From positions 373,509 through 437,508 of the forward strand of contig DYJE01000001.1 in the NCBI GenBank assembly GCA_020723285.1: 64,000 nt of DNA, in the 5' to 3' direction. A program made the position numbers and the translations under genes. The DNA is from Desulforapulum autotrophicum. Its GTDB lineage: Bacteria; Desulfobacterota; Desulfobacteria; Desulfobacterales; Desulfolunaceae. This document shows, piece after piece, positions 1-7,728 of the stretch (its first letter is position 1; the number at the start of each line of letters is the position of its first letter). The notes under the pieces were generated by a model, which worked only from the letters and a program-made list of their open reading frames with translations, was not told the DNA's origin and searched no databases.

Positions 1-323
1 CCATGGGCTCCCGTGTATCGAGACTCAAAAGTCTGTCTCCCTTTTTAACCCGGACCCAGTCCTTGACATGGATGTCCCGGACAACGCCGGGGTATTCGGT
101 TTTCACATCGGTTCTGATTTTTGCAGAAAGCGTTCCCACAACCGCCACGGCGTCCTCAACGGTTCCAGGAGAAACCGTATACGTTTCCACCGGCACCACC
201 GGCTTATCCGGTTCTCTTCCGTGGCCAGCATGGGTGGGATTGTCCTTGATCAGGTGAAAGGCCACAACACCAATCATGGCCAGCAGAACGACAACAACAA
301 AAGGTTTCACAGTGCGTTTCATT
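1..323 (-). CDS. RND efflux periplasmic adaptor (HlyD/MFP family), N-terminal part
   Basis: The gene runs off the left edge, so only the first 107 residues are visible. They begin MKRTVKPFVV, followed by a hydrophobic anchor (residues 7-22) and the segment VETYTVSPGTVEDAVAVVGT, which is the first beta-strand region of membrane-fusion proteins. The segment VKTEYPGVVRDIHVKDWVRVKKGD is the start of the biotinyl-lipoyl-like hairpin domain. Proteins of this family join an inner-membrane RND pump to an outer-membrane channel. The MarR regulator at 519-995 lies upstream on the same strand, 195 bases away, so repression by it is likely. The start is the only ATG ahead of the hydrophobic segment. Confidence 0.8.
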
Positions 324-392
324 CTTACCTCATTTATCTGGGGGTGTATGTTTTCCCGGATCGCGCTCCGGCTTTTCTAATACAGATTTGAT

Positions 393-429
393 ATGAACGT
401 GACATGGCGTGACGTTTGCCATCGTTCAT
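393..429 (-). promoter_or_regulatory. nested inverted repeat between marR and the RND adaptor gene
   Basis: The outer arms ATGAACG (393-399) and CGTTCAT (423-429) pair perfectly. The inner arms ATGGC (404-408) and GCCAT (418-422) pair inside them, with one 4-base bulge. It sits 70 bases upstream of the adaptor start, so it could be an operator or an mRNA hairpin. A second perfect 7-bp repeat, TGGGCCC/GGGCCCA, lies just to the right at about 439-465. Confidence 0.35.
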
Positions 430-518
430 CATTCGTTGTGGGCCCCTTGTCAGGAGGAGGGCCCATGGGCGTTTACAGAACAGAGACATGCGACGGTCCG
501 GGACAGAGACCCCGGCCG

Positions 519-995
519 TTATAAGGATTTGAGCGTGTCCGGCCTTAGAATCATTTCCACTTTCTCAAGGACTTCACTCCAGGCTTTGGCCGTATCCGGC
601 CCCAGACGATCCACCAGGTCCATAAAAAAAACGAGAATCGCCTGTTCAATGGCCTCGATGTCTTTCAGGGCGTTTTTTGAAACGCTGATGGTCACTTTTC
701 GCCGGTCGTGAGGATTCACTGTCCGTTCCAGAATTTTTTTTTCCACAAGCCGGTCTGCCATGACCGAAGCCGATGGCGATGAGATCCCAAGGTGTTCGGC
801 CAGTTCGTTGATGCCGAGAGGGCCATTTTTTCTAATGACCCGGATGGATTCAAGCTGAGACTGTGTAAGCTCACCATAGCGCCTGGCCATGGTCCGTTGA
901 TTCATGGCCTGGGCCTGAACATCGTAGACCCTGTCTCTCATGAGCTTCCCGGTTTCGAGAATCCTTTGAGCAAGTTGTTTCGTTTCGTTGTTCAT
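519..995 (-). CDS. MarR family transcriptional regulator
   Basis: This 158-residue protein has the usual MarR length and layout. Helical dimer segments lie at both ends, and a winged helix-turn-helix spans about residues 42-110. The recognition segment is ISSPSASVMADRLVEKKILER and the wing carries DRRK at 97-100. MarR proteins bind palindromes as dimers and usually release DNA when they bind a small phenolic or lipophilic ligand. The downstream gene on the same strand is an RND adaptor, which fits local control of an efflux pump. The upstream region (996-1226) is AT-rich and holds a perfect palindrome at 1059-1073 that could be its own operator. The ligand cannot be read from the sequence. 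Confidence 0.85.
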   Translation of the reverse strand: MNNETKQLAQRILETGKLMRDRVYDVQAQAMNQRTMARRYGELTQSQLESIRVIRKNGPLGINELAEHLGISSPSASVMADRLVEKKILERTVNPHDRRKVTISVSKNALKDIEAIEQAILVFFMDLVDRLGPDTAKAWSEVLEKVEMILRPDTLKSL

Positions 996-1058
996 CCTGT
1001 CCCTTTTTAAAAAATAATGTTGAAATTACATGATATATTTTATATAGAGTTTCTAATT

Positions 1059-1073
1059 AATAGATATTCTATT
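1059..1073 (-). promoter_or_regulatory. candidate MarR operator palindrome
   Basis: AATAGA-TAT-TCTATT is a perfect 6+3+6 inverted repeat, 64 bases upstream of the marR start, in a very AT-rich stretch suited to promoter elements. The position and symmetry fit autorepression. No experiment is implied. Confidence 0.4.
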
Positions 1074-1164
1074 TATTATTTCGTTGAAGTCAACCTTTTT
1101 TTCGTGGATAAGAACACCTGGGGATACATTGTTACCTTGAAAAACATCATCCACCATCACTAAG

Positions 1165-1183
1165 CGTCACCCTTTTGGTGACG
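1165..1183 (+). promoter_or_regulatory. inverted repeat upstream of the sigma-54 activator gene
   Basis: CGTCACC (1165-1171) and GGTGACG (1177-1183) form a perfect 7-bp inverted repeat around CTTTT. The repeat ends 43 bases before the activator start at 1227. It could be a regulator site controlling the activator, or a leader hairpin. It differs from the GTGGAA-type sites at 3479-3584. Confidence 0.4.
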
Positions 1184-1226
1184 TTCTGTTGATAATCAAT
1201 GTCTAAGCACCTATTGAAAGTGTAAA

Positions 1227-3422
1227 ATGATGAACTCACAAAATTATTCACCATCCGAGCCATGCCATTTCTCCAATGGATTCGAAACATTGTTTGAAAA
1301 CAAGGGAACGGCCGTGATGGTTATCGATGAAGACATGACCATTCTCCGCGTGAACGATATCCTTGAAAAACTATCCGGTTATACTAAAAAGGATATCCTG
1401 AACCAGAAAAACATGACGCGGTTCGTTCACCCCGATGACCTGGACACACTGATTTTTCATCATAAAATCAGACGGATCGATCCGCAAAGCGTACCGTCTG
1501 TCTGTCAGTGTCGCCTGGTTCACAAGGACGAACAGATCAAAACTTACACGCTTCGCGTTTCATTGATCCCCAACACGAAAAAATCCATCATCTCATTCCA
1601 AGACAGCCTTCCAGCCCCTGTGATCCGGCCTCTTAAAACCTCAAAGGCACAGATGTTCCAACTGATGGCCGAAAATACCACGGATCAGGTTTTCATCGCG
1701 GATCTCGACGCCAATATCCTTTACATCAGCCCGTCTGTTGAAAAAATCTCCGGATACACACAGGAAGAATTCAAACTCCTGACCCCCAGGGAATATTTTG
1801 CCCCGGCGTCCTACGAAAAGGCAAAACGGAAAATTCTCAAAGGCATCGAGGGGAGATACGACATCACCCGGCCTTTTCTCACCGAATACGAGATCATCCA
1901 CAAGAACGGAGAGTACAAGTGGATTGAGACCCTTGTCCAATTCATCGTCGACGATCATGGAAAACCGGTGGAAATCACCGGAGCATCCAGGGACATCACG
2001 CGCAAGAAAAAAGCGGAAGAAGACCTGAAAGCCAGCGAAGCCAAATACCGTCAGCTTACCGAAGGTTTGAGGGACGTGGTCCTGGTGGTTCTGCCGGACT
2101 TCACCATCGATTACATCAGTCCCGCAGTGATCGAACTTGGCGGTTACAATCCCGAAGAAATGACCGGACGGCATTTTTCCGATTATTTTGTCTATGAGGA
2201 CGAATACCGGCTGGCCATCACCCTTCTCGAAGACATCATCCGGTATAAGAAACCCACCACCAACCTGGAGTTCCTTTTCAAAGCCAGAAACAAGGACCCG
2301 CTTTACGTTGAAATCACGGCCAAACCCATTGTCAAGGACGATAAAGTTGTTCTGATTCAATGTGTGGCCCGTGATATTTCCGAACGGAAAAAAGCGGAAA
2401 ACGATTTAAAAAAACGCGAAGAACGGCTGAGTTGTGAAAACATGAGTCTCAGGAAATCCATCCGGCAGAGTGGCCGTTTCGCAAACATCATCGGACGGAG
2501 CAAGGCCATGATGGATGTGTACGATCTGCTCCTTAAATCGGCTCCATCCAACCTCAACACCATCATTTACGGAGAGTCGGGTACAGGCAAGGAGCTAGTC
2601 GCCCGGGCCATTCACGACCTCAGCGACAGGAACCGAGGGGCCTTCGTTCCTGTCAACTGCGGAGCCATTGCTGAAAACATCATCGAAAGCGAATTTTTCG
2701 GAGCCTGCAAAGGCGCGTTTACCGGGGCAGAAAGAGACCGGGAAGGCTTTCTGGATCTTGCGGACGGAGGGACCCTTTTTCTCGACGAAATCGGAGAAAT
2801 CGGCCTCAACATGCAGGTGAAACTCCTCCGGGCCATCGAAGGCGGAGGTTACACCCCGGTTGGAAGCAACAAGCTTAAAAAACCGGATATCCGCATTGTT
2901 GCAGCGACGAACCGTGATCTTGTGGAGCATGTGAAAAACCAGAAAATGAGGGCGGATTTCTTCTTCAGGATAAACATTATCCGAATCGATCTGCCGCCTT
3001 TACGTGAACGAAAGGAAGACATCCCCCTTCTTGTCGATCATTTTATAAGGCAGAGTCGTCATATCTCGCCGATCACATGCTTTCCCAAGGATGTCATGGA
3101 TTACATGGTCTCTTACAAATGGCCGGGTAACGTCCGTGAGCTCCAGAACGTGGTGAATCAGTACCTCGCACTGAAACGGATCGTTTTCTCCTCTTTCGGT
3201 CCTGAGAGTGGAGAACGTAATCCCGAGTCCCATACCGCCAACCCACCCTCAGGGACTCTGGCATCCATGGTCAACGATTTTGAACGAAAAATCATTGTTC
3301 AGCAACTGAACGACTGCGGCTGGAACAAAAGCAAAGTAGCTAAATCGCTCAACATTGACCGTAAAACACTGGACACAAAAATTAAAAAATTTAAGATCGA
3401 CTTTAAATCCGAACCGTCATGA
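1227..3422 (+). CDS. PAS-domain sigma-54 dependent transcriptional activator
   Basis: This 731-residue enhancer-binding protein has three N-terminal PAS segments (about 18-125, 141-262 and 267-392); the second and third end in typical PAC strands (ASRDITRKKKAE, ARDISERKKAE). The central AAA+ domain is complete. It has Walker A GESGTGKE at 449-456, the sigma-54 contact loop GAFTGA at 496-501, Walker B LFLDE near 517-521 and WPGNVREL at 632-639. A Fis-type helix-turn-helix lies at about 690-724. There is no receiver domain, so activity is probably set by ligands or redox state sensed by the PAS domains. A -24/-12 promoter and repeated palindromes lie just downstream, ahead of the aconitase X operon. 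I infer that operon is its target. Confidence 0.92.
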   Translation: MMNSQNYSPSEPCHFSNGFETLFENKGTAVMVIDEDMTILRVNDILEKLSGYTKKDILNQKNMTRFVHPDDLDTLIFHHKIRRIDPQSVPSVCQCRLVHKDEQIKTYTLRVSLIPNTKKSIISFQDSLPAPVIRPLKTSKAQMFQLMAENTTDQVFIADLDANILYISPSVEKISGYTQEEFKLLTPREYFAPASYEKAKRKILKGIEGRYDITRPFLTEYEIIHKNGEYKWIETLVQFIVDDHGKPVEITGASRDITRKKKAEEDLKASEAKYRQLTEGLRDVVLVVLPDFTIDYISPAVIELGGYNPEEMTGRHFSDYFVYEDEYRLAITLLEDIIRYKKPTTNLEFLFKARNKDPLYVEITAKPIVKDDKVVLIQCVARDISERKKAENDLKKREERLSCENMSLRKSIRQSGRFANIIGRSKAMMDVYDLLLKSAPSNLNTIIYGESGTGKELVARAIHDLSDRNRGAFVPVNCGAIAENIIESEFFGACKGAFTGAERDREGFLDLADGGTLFLDEIGEIGLNMQVKLLRAIEGGGYTPVGSNKLKKPDIRIVAATNRDLVEHVKNQKMRADFFFRINIIRIDLPPLRERKEDIPLLVDHFIRQSRHISPITCFPKDVMDYMVSYKWPGNVRELQNVVNQYLALKRIVFSSFGPESGERNPESHTANPPSGTLASMVNDFERKIIVQQLNDCGWNKSKVAKSLNIDRKTLDTKIKKFKIDFKSEPS

Positions 3423-3478
3423 TTCAAATCTCCAATCCGCTCAATGTGTACCTCATTGAACACAACAAAACATCAATC

Positions 3479-3584
3479 GTGGAATATTTCCACTTCAGTG
3501 TGGCATTTTTCCACAAATGTCATTATTACTTTTGAATTCAGACTATTGGAAATTTATATCTATTTTTAAGTGGAATAATTCCCC
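3479..3584 (+). promoter_or_regulatory. three enhancer-like sites (candidate UAS for the PAS/sigma-54 activator)
   Basis: Three related 15-bp elements follow the pattern GTGGAA-N3-TTCCAC. Site 1 (3479-3493) is a perfect inverted repeat. Site 2 (3500-3514, GTGGCA-TTT-TTCCAC) has one change. Site 3 (3570-3584, GTGGAA-TAA-TTCCCC) has one changed base. The centres of sites 1 and 2 are 21 bp apart, two helical turns, so both face the same side of the DNA. They lie about 100-200 bp upstream of the -24/-12 promoter at 3665-3680, the usual enhancer distance. Site 3 overlaps another perfect palindrome, TTCCCCATGGGGAA (3579-3592). Confidence 0.6.
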
Positions 3585-3664
3585 ATGGGGAACCTGATTC
3601 TCAGAATAGGTAATTAATGTATTTATATTTTTGATTTTAGCATGTTATTTATTTAATCACACAT

Positions 3665-3680
3665 TGGCACAGCTCCTGCT
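3665..3680 (+). promoter_or_regulatory. sigma-54 (-24/-12) promoter of the aconitase X operon
   Basis: TGGCAC-AGCTC-CTGCT has the exact GG-to-GC spacing of a sigma-54 promoter and matches the consensus TGGCAC-N5-TTGCW at all but one position. It points toward the operon at 4039-7599. Transcription would start near 3692, giving a leader of about 345 bases. The leader contains the hairpin CAGATCCAT/ATGGATCTG (3892-3900 with 3919-3927). Confidence 0.6.
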
Positions 3681-4038
3681 TTTGATGAAACCAAGAAAAC
3701 AGATCAAAGCTCTTCAGGCAAACGGGGCGGGGGAGCAATCTTTATCTATACTATACGTACAAGCAGACGGGTGACCTTAGCCTGTGTCTCGGCTTCTTTC
3801 GGTTCCGCTGCTGCCGGAATGTAATTTATCATTAACGATTCCAGTTTCTGATCAAGACGGGTTCAACCCTTTTCAGCCAGACTGTTCATCACAGATCCAT
3901 CCTTTTTAAGGTCACCTTATGGATCTGGGGCGCAGCCTCTTTCTGACAGTTTTTTGAACCCCCGGTAAAGTTATCATTAATGGATCAACAATAAACTTAC
4001 ATATCAATATATTACAATACGATTGCATGGAGGAACGT

Positions 4039-4800
4039 ATGAAGCGAAACGATTACCACCCCGACCTGTATCTAAAACCCACATTTTTTGTGGACAGCGA
4101 CGCGCCTGAAATCGTCGATTACGCACAGAAGACCTGCAAGGACGTCACGGGCGACAGACAAAAAGCCATCGCCCTGTTCTATGCGGTAAGGGACGATATC
4201 CGTTACGACCTTTTCGGATTTGAAGTCAATCTGAACTACATGAAAGCGAGCTATATTCTAAAAAAACAAAGCGGATACTGCGTTTCCAAAGCACTTGTCC
4301 TTGCCGCAACTGCACGCGCCGCCGGTATTCCGTCGCGTCTGGGCTTCGCCGATGTGATCAACCACCTGAATCCCGGAAAACTCCACGAAATGATGCGAAC
4401 GAATATTTTCGCGTACCATGGTTTCGCTGAGCTTTTCATTGACGGACGATGGATCAAGGCCACACCGTCCCTGGATTCAAGGCTCTGCGAAAAAATGGGG
4501 TATGTGAAACCGGAATTTGACGGCATCCATGACACAGTCTACCCGGAAAAGAATCTCGACGGCGACAGGCATATGGAATACGTGCGCTTTTACGGCAGTT
4601 ACCCCGACCTGCCCATCGAAGATCTGATCAAATCCGTGGAAACGTATTACCCCCATTTCTTTAATGGAAAACGCATCACGGCCCGAATGCTCGCGAAAGT
4701 CCAGAACCTTGATTACGACAACGTGGTTTTATATCAAAATATGCTTCCTGTACCGCCTGAAACACCGAGAGAGCATTATTTCTTTAAAAAAGCCAGCTGA
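4039..4800 (+). CDS. transglutaminase-like (papain-fold) protein
   Basis: This 253-residue cytoplasmic protein has no signal peptide. The core of the transglutaminase-like superfamily is visible. The nucleophile is Cys81 in SGYCVSKALVLAATARAAGIPSR, the catalytic His127 is in AYHGFAELFIDGRW, and Asp146 is in ATPSLDS. Such proteins act as cysteine proteases, amidases or acyltransferases on small or peptide substrates. An in-frame ATG exists at 4027, but GGAGG at 4029-4033 sits 5 bases before the ATG at 4039, so I chose the latter. It is the first gene after the sigma-54 promoter, 150 bases ahead of the aconitase X genes, and is probably co-transcribed with them. Its substrate is unknown. Confidence 0.8.
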   Translation: MKRNDYHPDLYLKPTFFVDSDAPEIVDYAQKTCKDVTGDRQKAIALFYAVRDDIRYDLFGFEVNLNYMKASYILKKQSGYCVSKALVLAATARAAGIPSRLGFADVINHLNPGKLHEMMRTNIFAYHGFAELFIDGRWIKATPSLDSRLCEKMGYVKPEFDGIHDTVYPEKNLDGDRHMEYVRFYGSYPDLPIEDLIKSVETYYPHFFNGKRITARMLAKVQNLDYDNVVLYQNMLPVPPETPREHYFFKKAS

Positions 4801-4950
4801 CAAGCTTCGTTTAAAACCTTAATTCGGGGAATCCTGAACCTGCTTACGAAAGCGCCGCCAACCGGTCTCGGACCGGAACGCCCCCCTTGCGCCATCTGCG
4901 CAGGTCAGGCATTCCCCCAACTTAACACACTCAAACAACAGGTATTCAGA

Positions 4951-6219
4951 ATGTTATTAACAGACAGCGAAAAACGAATGTTAAACGGAGAAGAGGGACC
5001 GGGTGTTCAGAAAGCCATGCAGTTCATCATCGATTACGGAGAGGCCTTCGATGCAAGAAAGCTGGTGGATGTCCACAGCGCCCATATCCTCCAGGACCCC
5101 CTTGAAATGCTTGAAGGACTTTCAAGCGGGGTAAAACATGTTAGACCCCTGACCACGCTCCACTCCAATCCCCCGCTGGGAACCCGCTGGGCGGACAAAC
5201 TGGGGCTCTCCATGGAAGACGCCGGTCCGGTCATCGAAAACAACGCCAGGGTTCTTGATGTGTATAAAAGCCTGGGTTGCCTGATGACCCTGACCTGCGC
5301 CCCCTATGTCATGGGGAATATCCTGAAAAAAAACCAGGTCTTTTCTTGGGCGGGGTCATCCGGTGTGATCATCAACAACTCCCTGTTCGGAGCCAGGGGT
5401 AACCGTGACTCAGGGCTCGCCATGACCGCCAGTGCCATTACGGGTAAAGCCCCGGAAATCGGACGGATCAGGAATGATGGAAGACTGGGGGACATTCTGT
5501 TCCGCTTCCAGAAAGTGGAGCTGGATAAACTCACCCAGGCGGACCTTGGGGCCATGGGCTACCATATCGGAGCCATGGCCCAGACAAAGAACGTGGTAAT
5601 TGAAGGACTTCCGGATACCCTACCCTTTGAAATGCTCAAGTATCTCCTGTCACCCATGCCTGTTTCAGGAGCTGTCAGCCTCTGTCATATCGTGGGCCTC
5701 ACACCTGAAGCACCCGATGTGGCTAAGGCTTTCGGAAACAGGAAACCAGAAATGGAACTGACCATCACTCCCGATGATATTAAAAACGGTGCCGAACAGC
5801 TCTGCGGATATGAATCCAACGACGTGGAGGTGGTCATGATGGGCTGTCCCCATCTCACCATTCGTGAACTCAGGGAAATCGCGGCACTGCTTGAAGGCAG
5901 GAAAGTATCGGGCAACACCCGGCTGTTTCTTGCCACCAACGAAGGCGTCTCTGAACTGGCCCGGCGCATGGGGTATCTTGAGATCATCGAAAAAGCGGGG
6001 GGGCTTGTCATCACCGATTCGTGCATCGCCGTCTTTCCTTTTGCGAAAATGAAAACACATGTCAGCCGGGCAGCCACAAATTCGGCCCGATGCGCACATT
6101 ATCTGCTTCGAGGCGGTGCCGGAGAAATTGTGGGTGGAAAAGTGATGCAGACATATTACGGAGAAACTGCGCGGTGCATTCGCGCCGCCATAACAGGAAC
6201 ATGGGAGGACGCATCATGA
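4951..6219 (+). CDS. aconitase X catalytic (large) subunit, DUF521 family
   Basis: This 422-residue protein matches the aconitase X large domain over its whole length. Recognisable motifs are LTTLHSNPP, TCAPYVMGN (Cys116), WAGSSGVIINNSLFGARGNR, MGCPHLTIRE (Cys299), ITDSCIAVFPF (Cys358) and SARCAHYL (Cys381). The cysteines are candidates for iron-sulfur cluster ligands and the active site. Characterised aconitase X enzymes dehydrate cis-3-hydroxy-L-proline in bacteria or mevalonate 5-phosphate in archaea. Here the neighbours fit neither pathway: no proline reductase or isoprenoid gene is present. Its stop overlaps the ATG of the small subunit (ATGA at 6216-6219), which suggests translational coupling. 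Dehydratase activity is a family inference; the substrate is open. Confidence 0.88.
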   Translation: MLLTDSEKRMLNGEEGPGVQKAMQFIIDYGEAFDARKLVDVHSAHILQDPLEMLEGLSSGVKHVRPLTTLHSNPPLGTRWADKLGLSMEDAGPVIENNARVLDVYKSLGCLMTLTCAPYVMGNILKKNQVFSWAGSSGVIINNSLFGARGNRDSGLAMTASAITGKAPEIGRIRNDGRLGDILFRFQKVELDKLTQADLGAMGYHIGAMAQTKNVVIEGLPDTLPFEMLKYLLSPMPVSGAVSLCHIVGLTPEAPDVAKAFGNRKPEMELTITPDDIKNGAEQLCGYESNDVEVVMMGCPHLTIRELREIAALLEGRKVSGNTRLFLATNEGVSELARRMGYLEIIEKAGGLVITDSCIAVFPFAKMKTHVSRAATNSARCAHYLLRGGAGEIVGGKVMQTYYGETARCIRAAITGTWEDAS

Positions 6220-6632
6220 TGATCAAAGGACACACCATCCAGCCCGGTGTTGTGGAAGGCGAAGCGGTTGTTTCAAACATGCCGTTCTCATTTCTCGGGG
6301 ATTTCGACATCACAAGCGGCCTTGTCAACGAACGCCATGAACTGGCAGGTGAAAGCATCGCCGGAAAAATCCTTGTCTTTCCTTCAGGACGCGGATCGAC
6401 AACAGGAGCCCTTGTGGGCTACTACGCCAAAATGTTCAACACAGCCCCGGCCGGCATGATCTGCCGTGAGGCGGAGCCGGTGATCGCGCTGAACGCCTTG
6501 AGCAACCGAATCCCCATGGTGGACCGGACAGATCAGGACCCGATATCAGCCATCAGGACCGGAGACCGCATCCTGCTCGACGCCACTCAGGGCCTTATTA
6601 CCATTCTTACACAAAATACCAACAAGGAGTAA
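6216..6632 (+). CDS. aconitase X swivel (small) subunit, DUF126 family
   Basis: This 138-residue protein is the swivelling beta-barrel domain that closes the active site of aconitase X. The signature segment LVFPSGRGSTTGALVGYYAK holds the conserved Ser and Arg of the swivel domain. It is followed by PAGMICREAEPVIALNA and IPMVDR. The reading frame stays open further upstream, but GGGAGG at 6203-6208, 7 bases before the ATG at 6216, and the 4-base overlap with the large subunit fix the start. Separate large and small subunits match the two-gene type of aconitase X. The MaoC-like gene follows after 4 bases. Confidence 0.88.
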   Translation: MMIKGHTIQPGVVEGEAVVSNMPFSFLGDFDITSGLVNERHELAGESIAGKILVFPSGRGSTTGALVGYYAKMFNTAPAGMICREAEPVIALNALSNRIPMVDRTDQDPISAIRTGDRILLDATQGLITILTQNTNKE

Positions 6633-6636
6633 CACC

Positions 6637-7599
6637 ATGGACCACAAATTCAAATTTTTCTCATCGATGATTTTCAGCCGCAAAGTGATGGGCACCATCT
6701 TCGGCAAACAGGAATTCACGCTTCCCGAAGCCATCAACGGAATCTATATCCCCAGGAATCATCAGTTCCAGTTGTCGGACAGTTATCGTGACGAATGGAA
6801 CAACCTGTTGACCACCCGTCATCACCGGGGCGTTCTTCCCTATTCCTATTACTGGCCCTGGATGATGGATTACACCATGAAAAACCTTCTCCCGGACCTT
6901 GGCATCGCCCTTAAGAACGTCCTTCACCTGGGTCACGAAGCTCGGATCGGTGAAGATTTTGAATCGATTCGCCAGAACATGAGCGTTCTGAAAAACAGGC
7001 TCGTGGACCTCTGCGCCCTCAGCAAAAACAAGATCGTTCTGGTCACCGAAACAGCCATCGAGGATGAAAAAGGAAAGGTTCTCTATCTGGCCAGAGATTT
7101 CACCGTGATTCTGAACATGAAATCCCATGAAATGGACATGCTTAAGAACACGCCGGTCTGGGACCATGAAGAAGTCCCGTTCCGGACAGAAAGTTTCAGA
7201 ACCCGGGCATCGCAATTCCGGGATGACCGGAATGCCCGGCGGAAATCTTTCTATTGCAACGCAGACCTCGCCAACAGATTCGGAAGCGTGGCCGGTGCCT
7301 TGAGTGTGACCCATGCGTCGGTTCTGACGGCGAAGATCTTCAGACAGGGCAAAGTGTTCCTGCAGGGGATGTGTACCGCCAACATCGTGCTCAAAATACT
7401 CTGCGATGAACTGAGCGAGGATGTCTCTAACTTCAGCATCTACTTCACCAACCAGCTCCCCTTTCCCCAGCGGATCGAGGTCCGGTTCGATGACACGGTG
7501 TTCGAAGTTTTCGATGAGTCGAACACCATGGTGGCCTACGGCCAAAGAGTCAACCGCCATGTCGCCGCAGCGTCCGTCATCCGGAAAAAAGCGGCCTGA
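6637..7599 (+). CDS. MaoC-like double hotdog protein, possibly acyl dehydratase
   Basis: The 320 residues have the layout of two hotdog folds. An N-terminal half of about 160 residues contains RGVLPYSYYWPWMMDYTM. A C-terminal half contains FGSVAGALSVTHASVLTAKIF and FLQGMCTANIV, which correspond to the MaoC hydratase signature (usually GDxNPxH and HGM). His226 is kept, but the catalytic Asp position reads Ala and the HG of the second motif reads QG. It may therefore bind an acyl group without classic hydratase chemistry, or use other residues. It is the last gene of the operon, 4 bases after the aconitase X small subunit, with a good Shine-Dalgarno (AAGGAG). The role is inferred from fold and context only. 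Confidence 0.65.
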   Translation: MDHKFKFFSSMIFSRKVMGTIFGKQEFTLPEAINGIYIPRNHQFQLSDSYRDEWNNLLTTRHHRGVLPYSYYWPWMMDYTMKNLLPDLGIALKNVLHLGHEARIGEDFESIRQNMSVLKNRLVDLCALSKNKIVLVTETAIEDEKGKVLYLARDFTVILNMKSHEMDMLKNTPVWDHEEVPFRTESFRTRASQFRDDRNARRKSFYCNADLANRFGSVAGALSVTHASVLTAKIFRQGKVFLQGMCTANIVLKILCDELSEDVSNFSIYFTNQLPFPQRIEVRFDDTVFEVFDESNTMVAYGQRVNRHVAAASVIRKKAA

Positions 7600-7675
7600 C
7601 CGAAACCGTGCCTGGCACTGAAGCCGCCCCCCCCTCCTGTGATCCGCCTGACCGGCTGAACCCAGGCACAAAAAA

Positions 7676-7697
7676 GCCCCGGACCACTGTCCGGGGC
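7676..7697 (-). terminator. Rho-independent terminator of the lipoprotein gene
   Basis: GCCCCGGAC (7676-7684) and GTCCGGGGC (7689-7697) form a perfect 9-bp stem with a 4-base loop. Read on the minus strand it is followed by six T, so it ends transcription coming from 8322. It may also block read-through from the convergent aconitase X operon. Confidence 0.85.
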
Positions 7698-7728
7698 TAT
7701 CACCTTTCATGCAATCAATCATCGTCTG

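Larger units (their letters stand above)
3423..4038. other. long intergenic region between activator and aconitase X operon
   Basis: Besides the enhancer sites and promoter, this 616-base stretch has no intact gene. On the minus strand an open stretch of about 39 codons (3862-3746) reads like coding sequence: LESLMINYIPAAAEPKEAET, then QAKVTRLLVRIV and a stop. It is interrupted upstream by stops, so it may be the decayed end of an old gene. The leader hairpin at 3892-3927 overlaps its upstream side. I see no riboswitch that I recognise. Confidence 0.4.

Noticed and set aside
1641-2360. 239-codon minus-strand frame inside the sigma-54 activator
   Set aside because: Antisense to the PAS domains; Phe/Gly/Asp-rich shadow sequence.
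3692-4038. Riboswitch in the long leader of the aconitase X operon
   Set aside because: There is one simple hairpin, but no recognisable conserved riboswitch core, and part of the region looks like decayed coding sequence.
6661-7722. 353-codon open frame on the minus strand opposite the MaoC-like gene
   Set aside because: It lies wholly antisense to a gene with family resemblance, ribosome site and operon context. Its His/Gly/Asp-rich composition is that of a codon-bias shadow.
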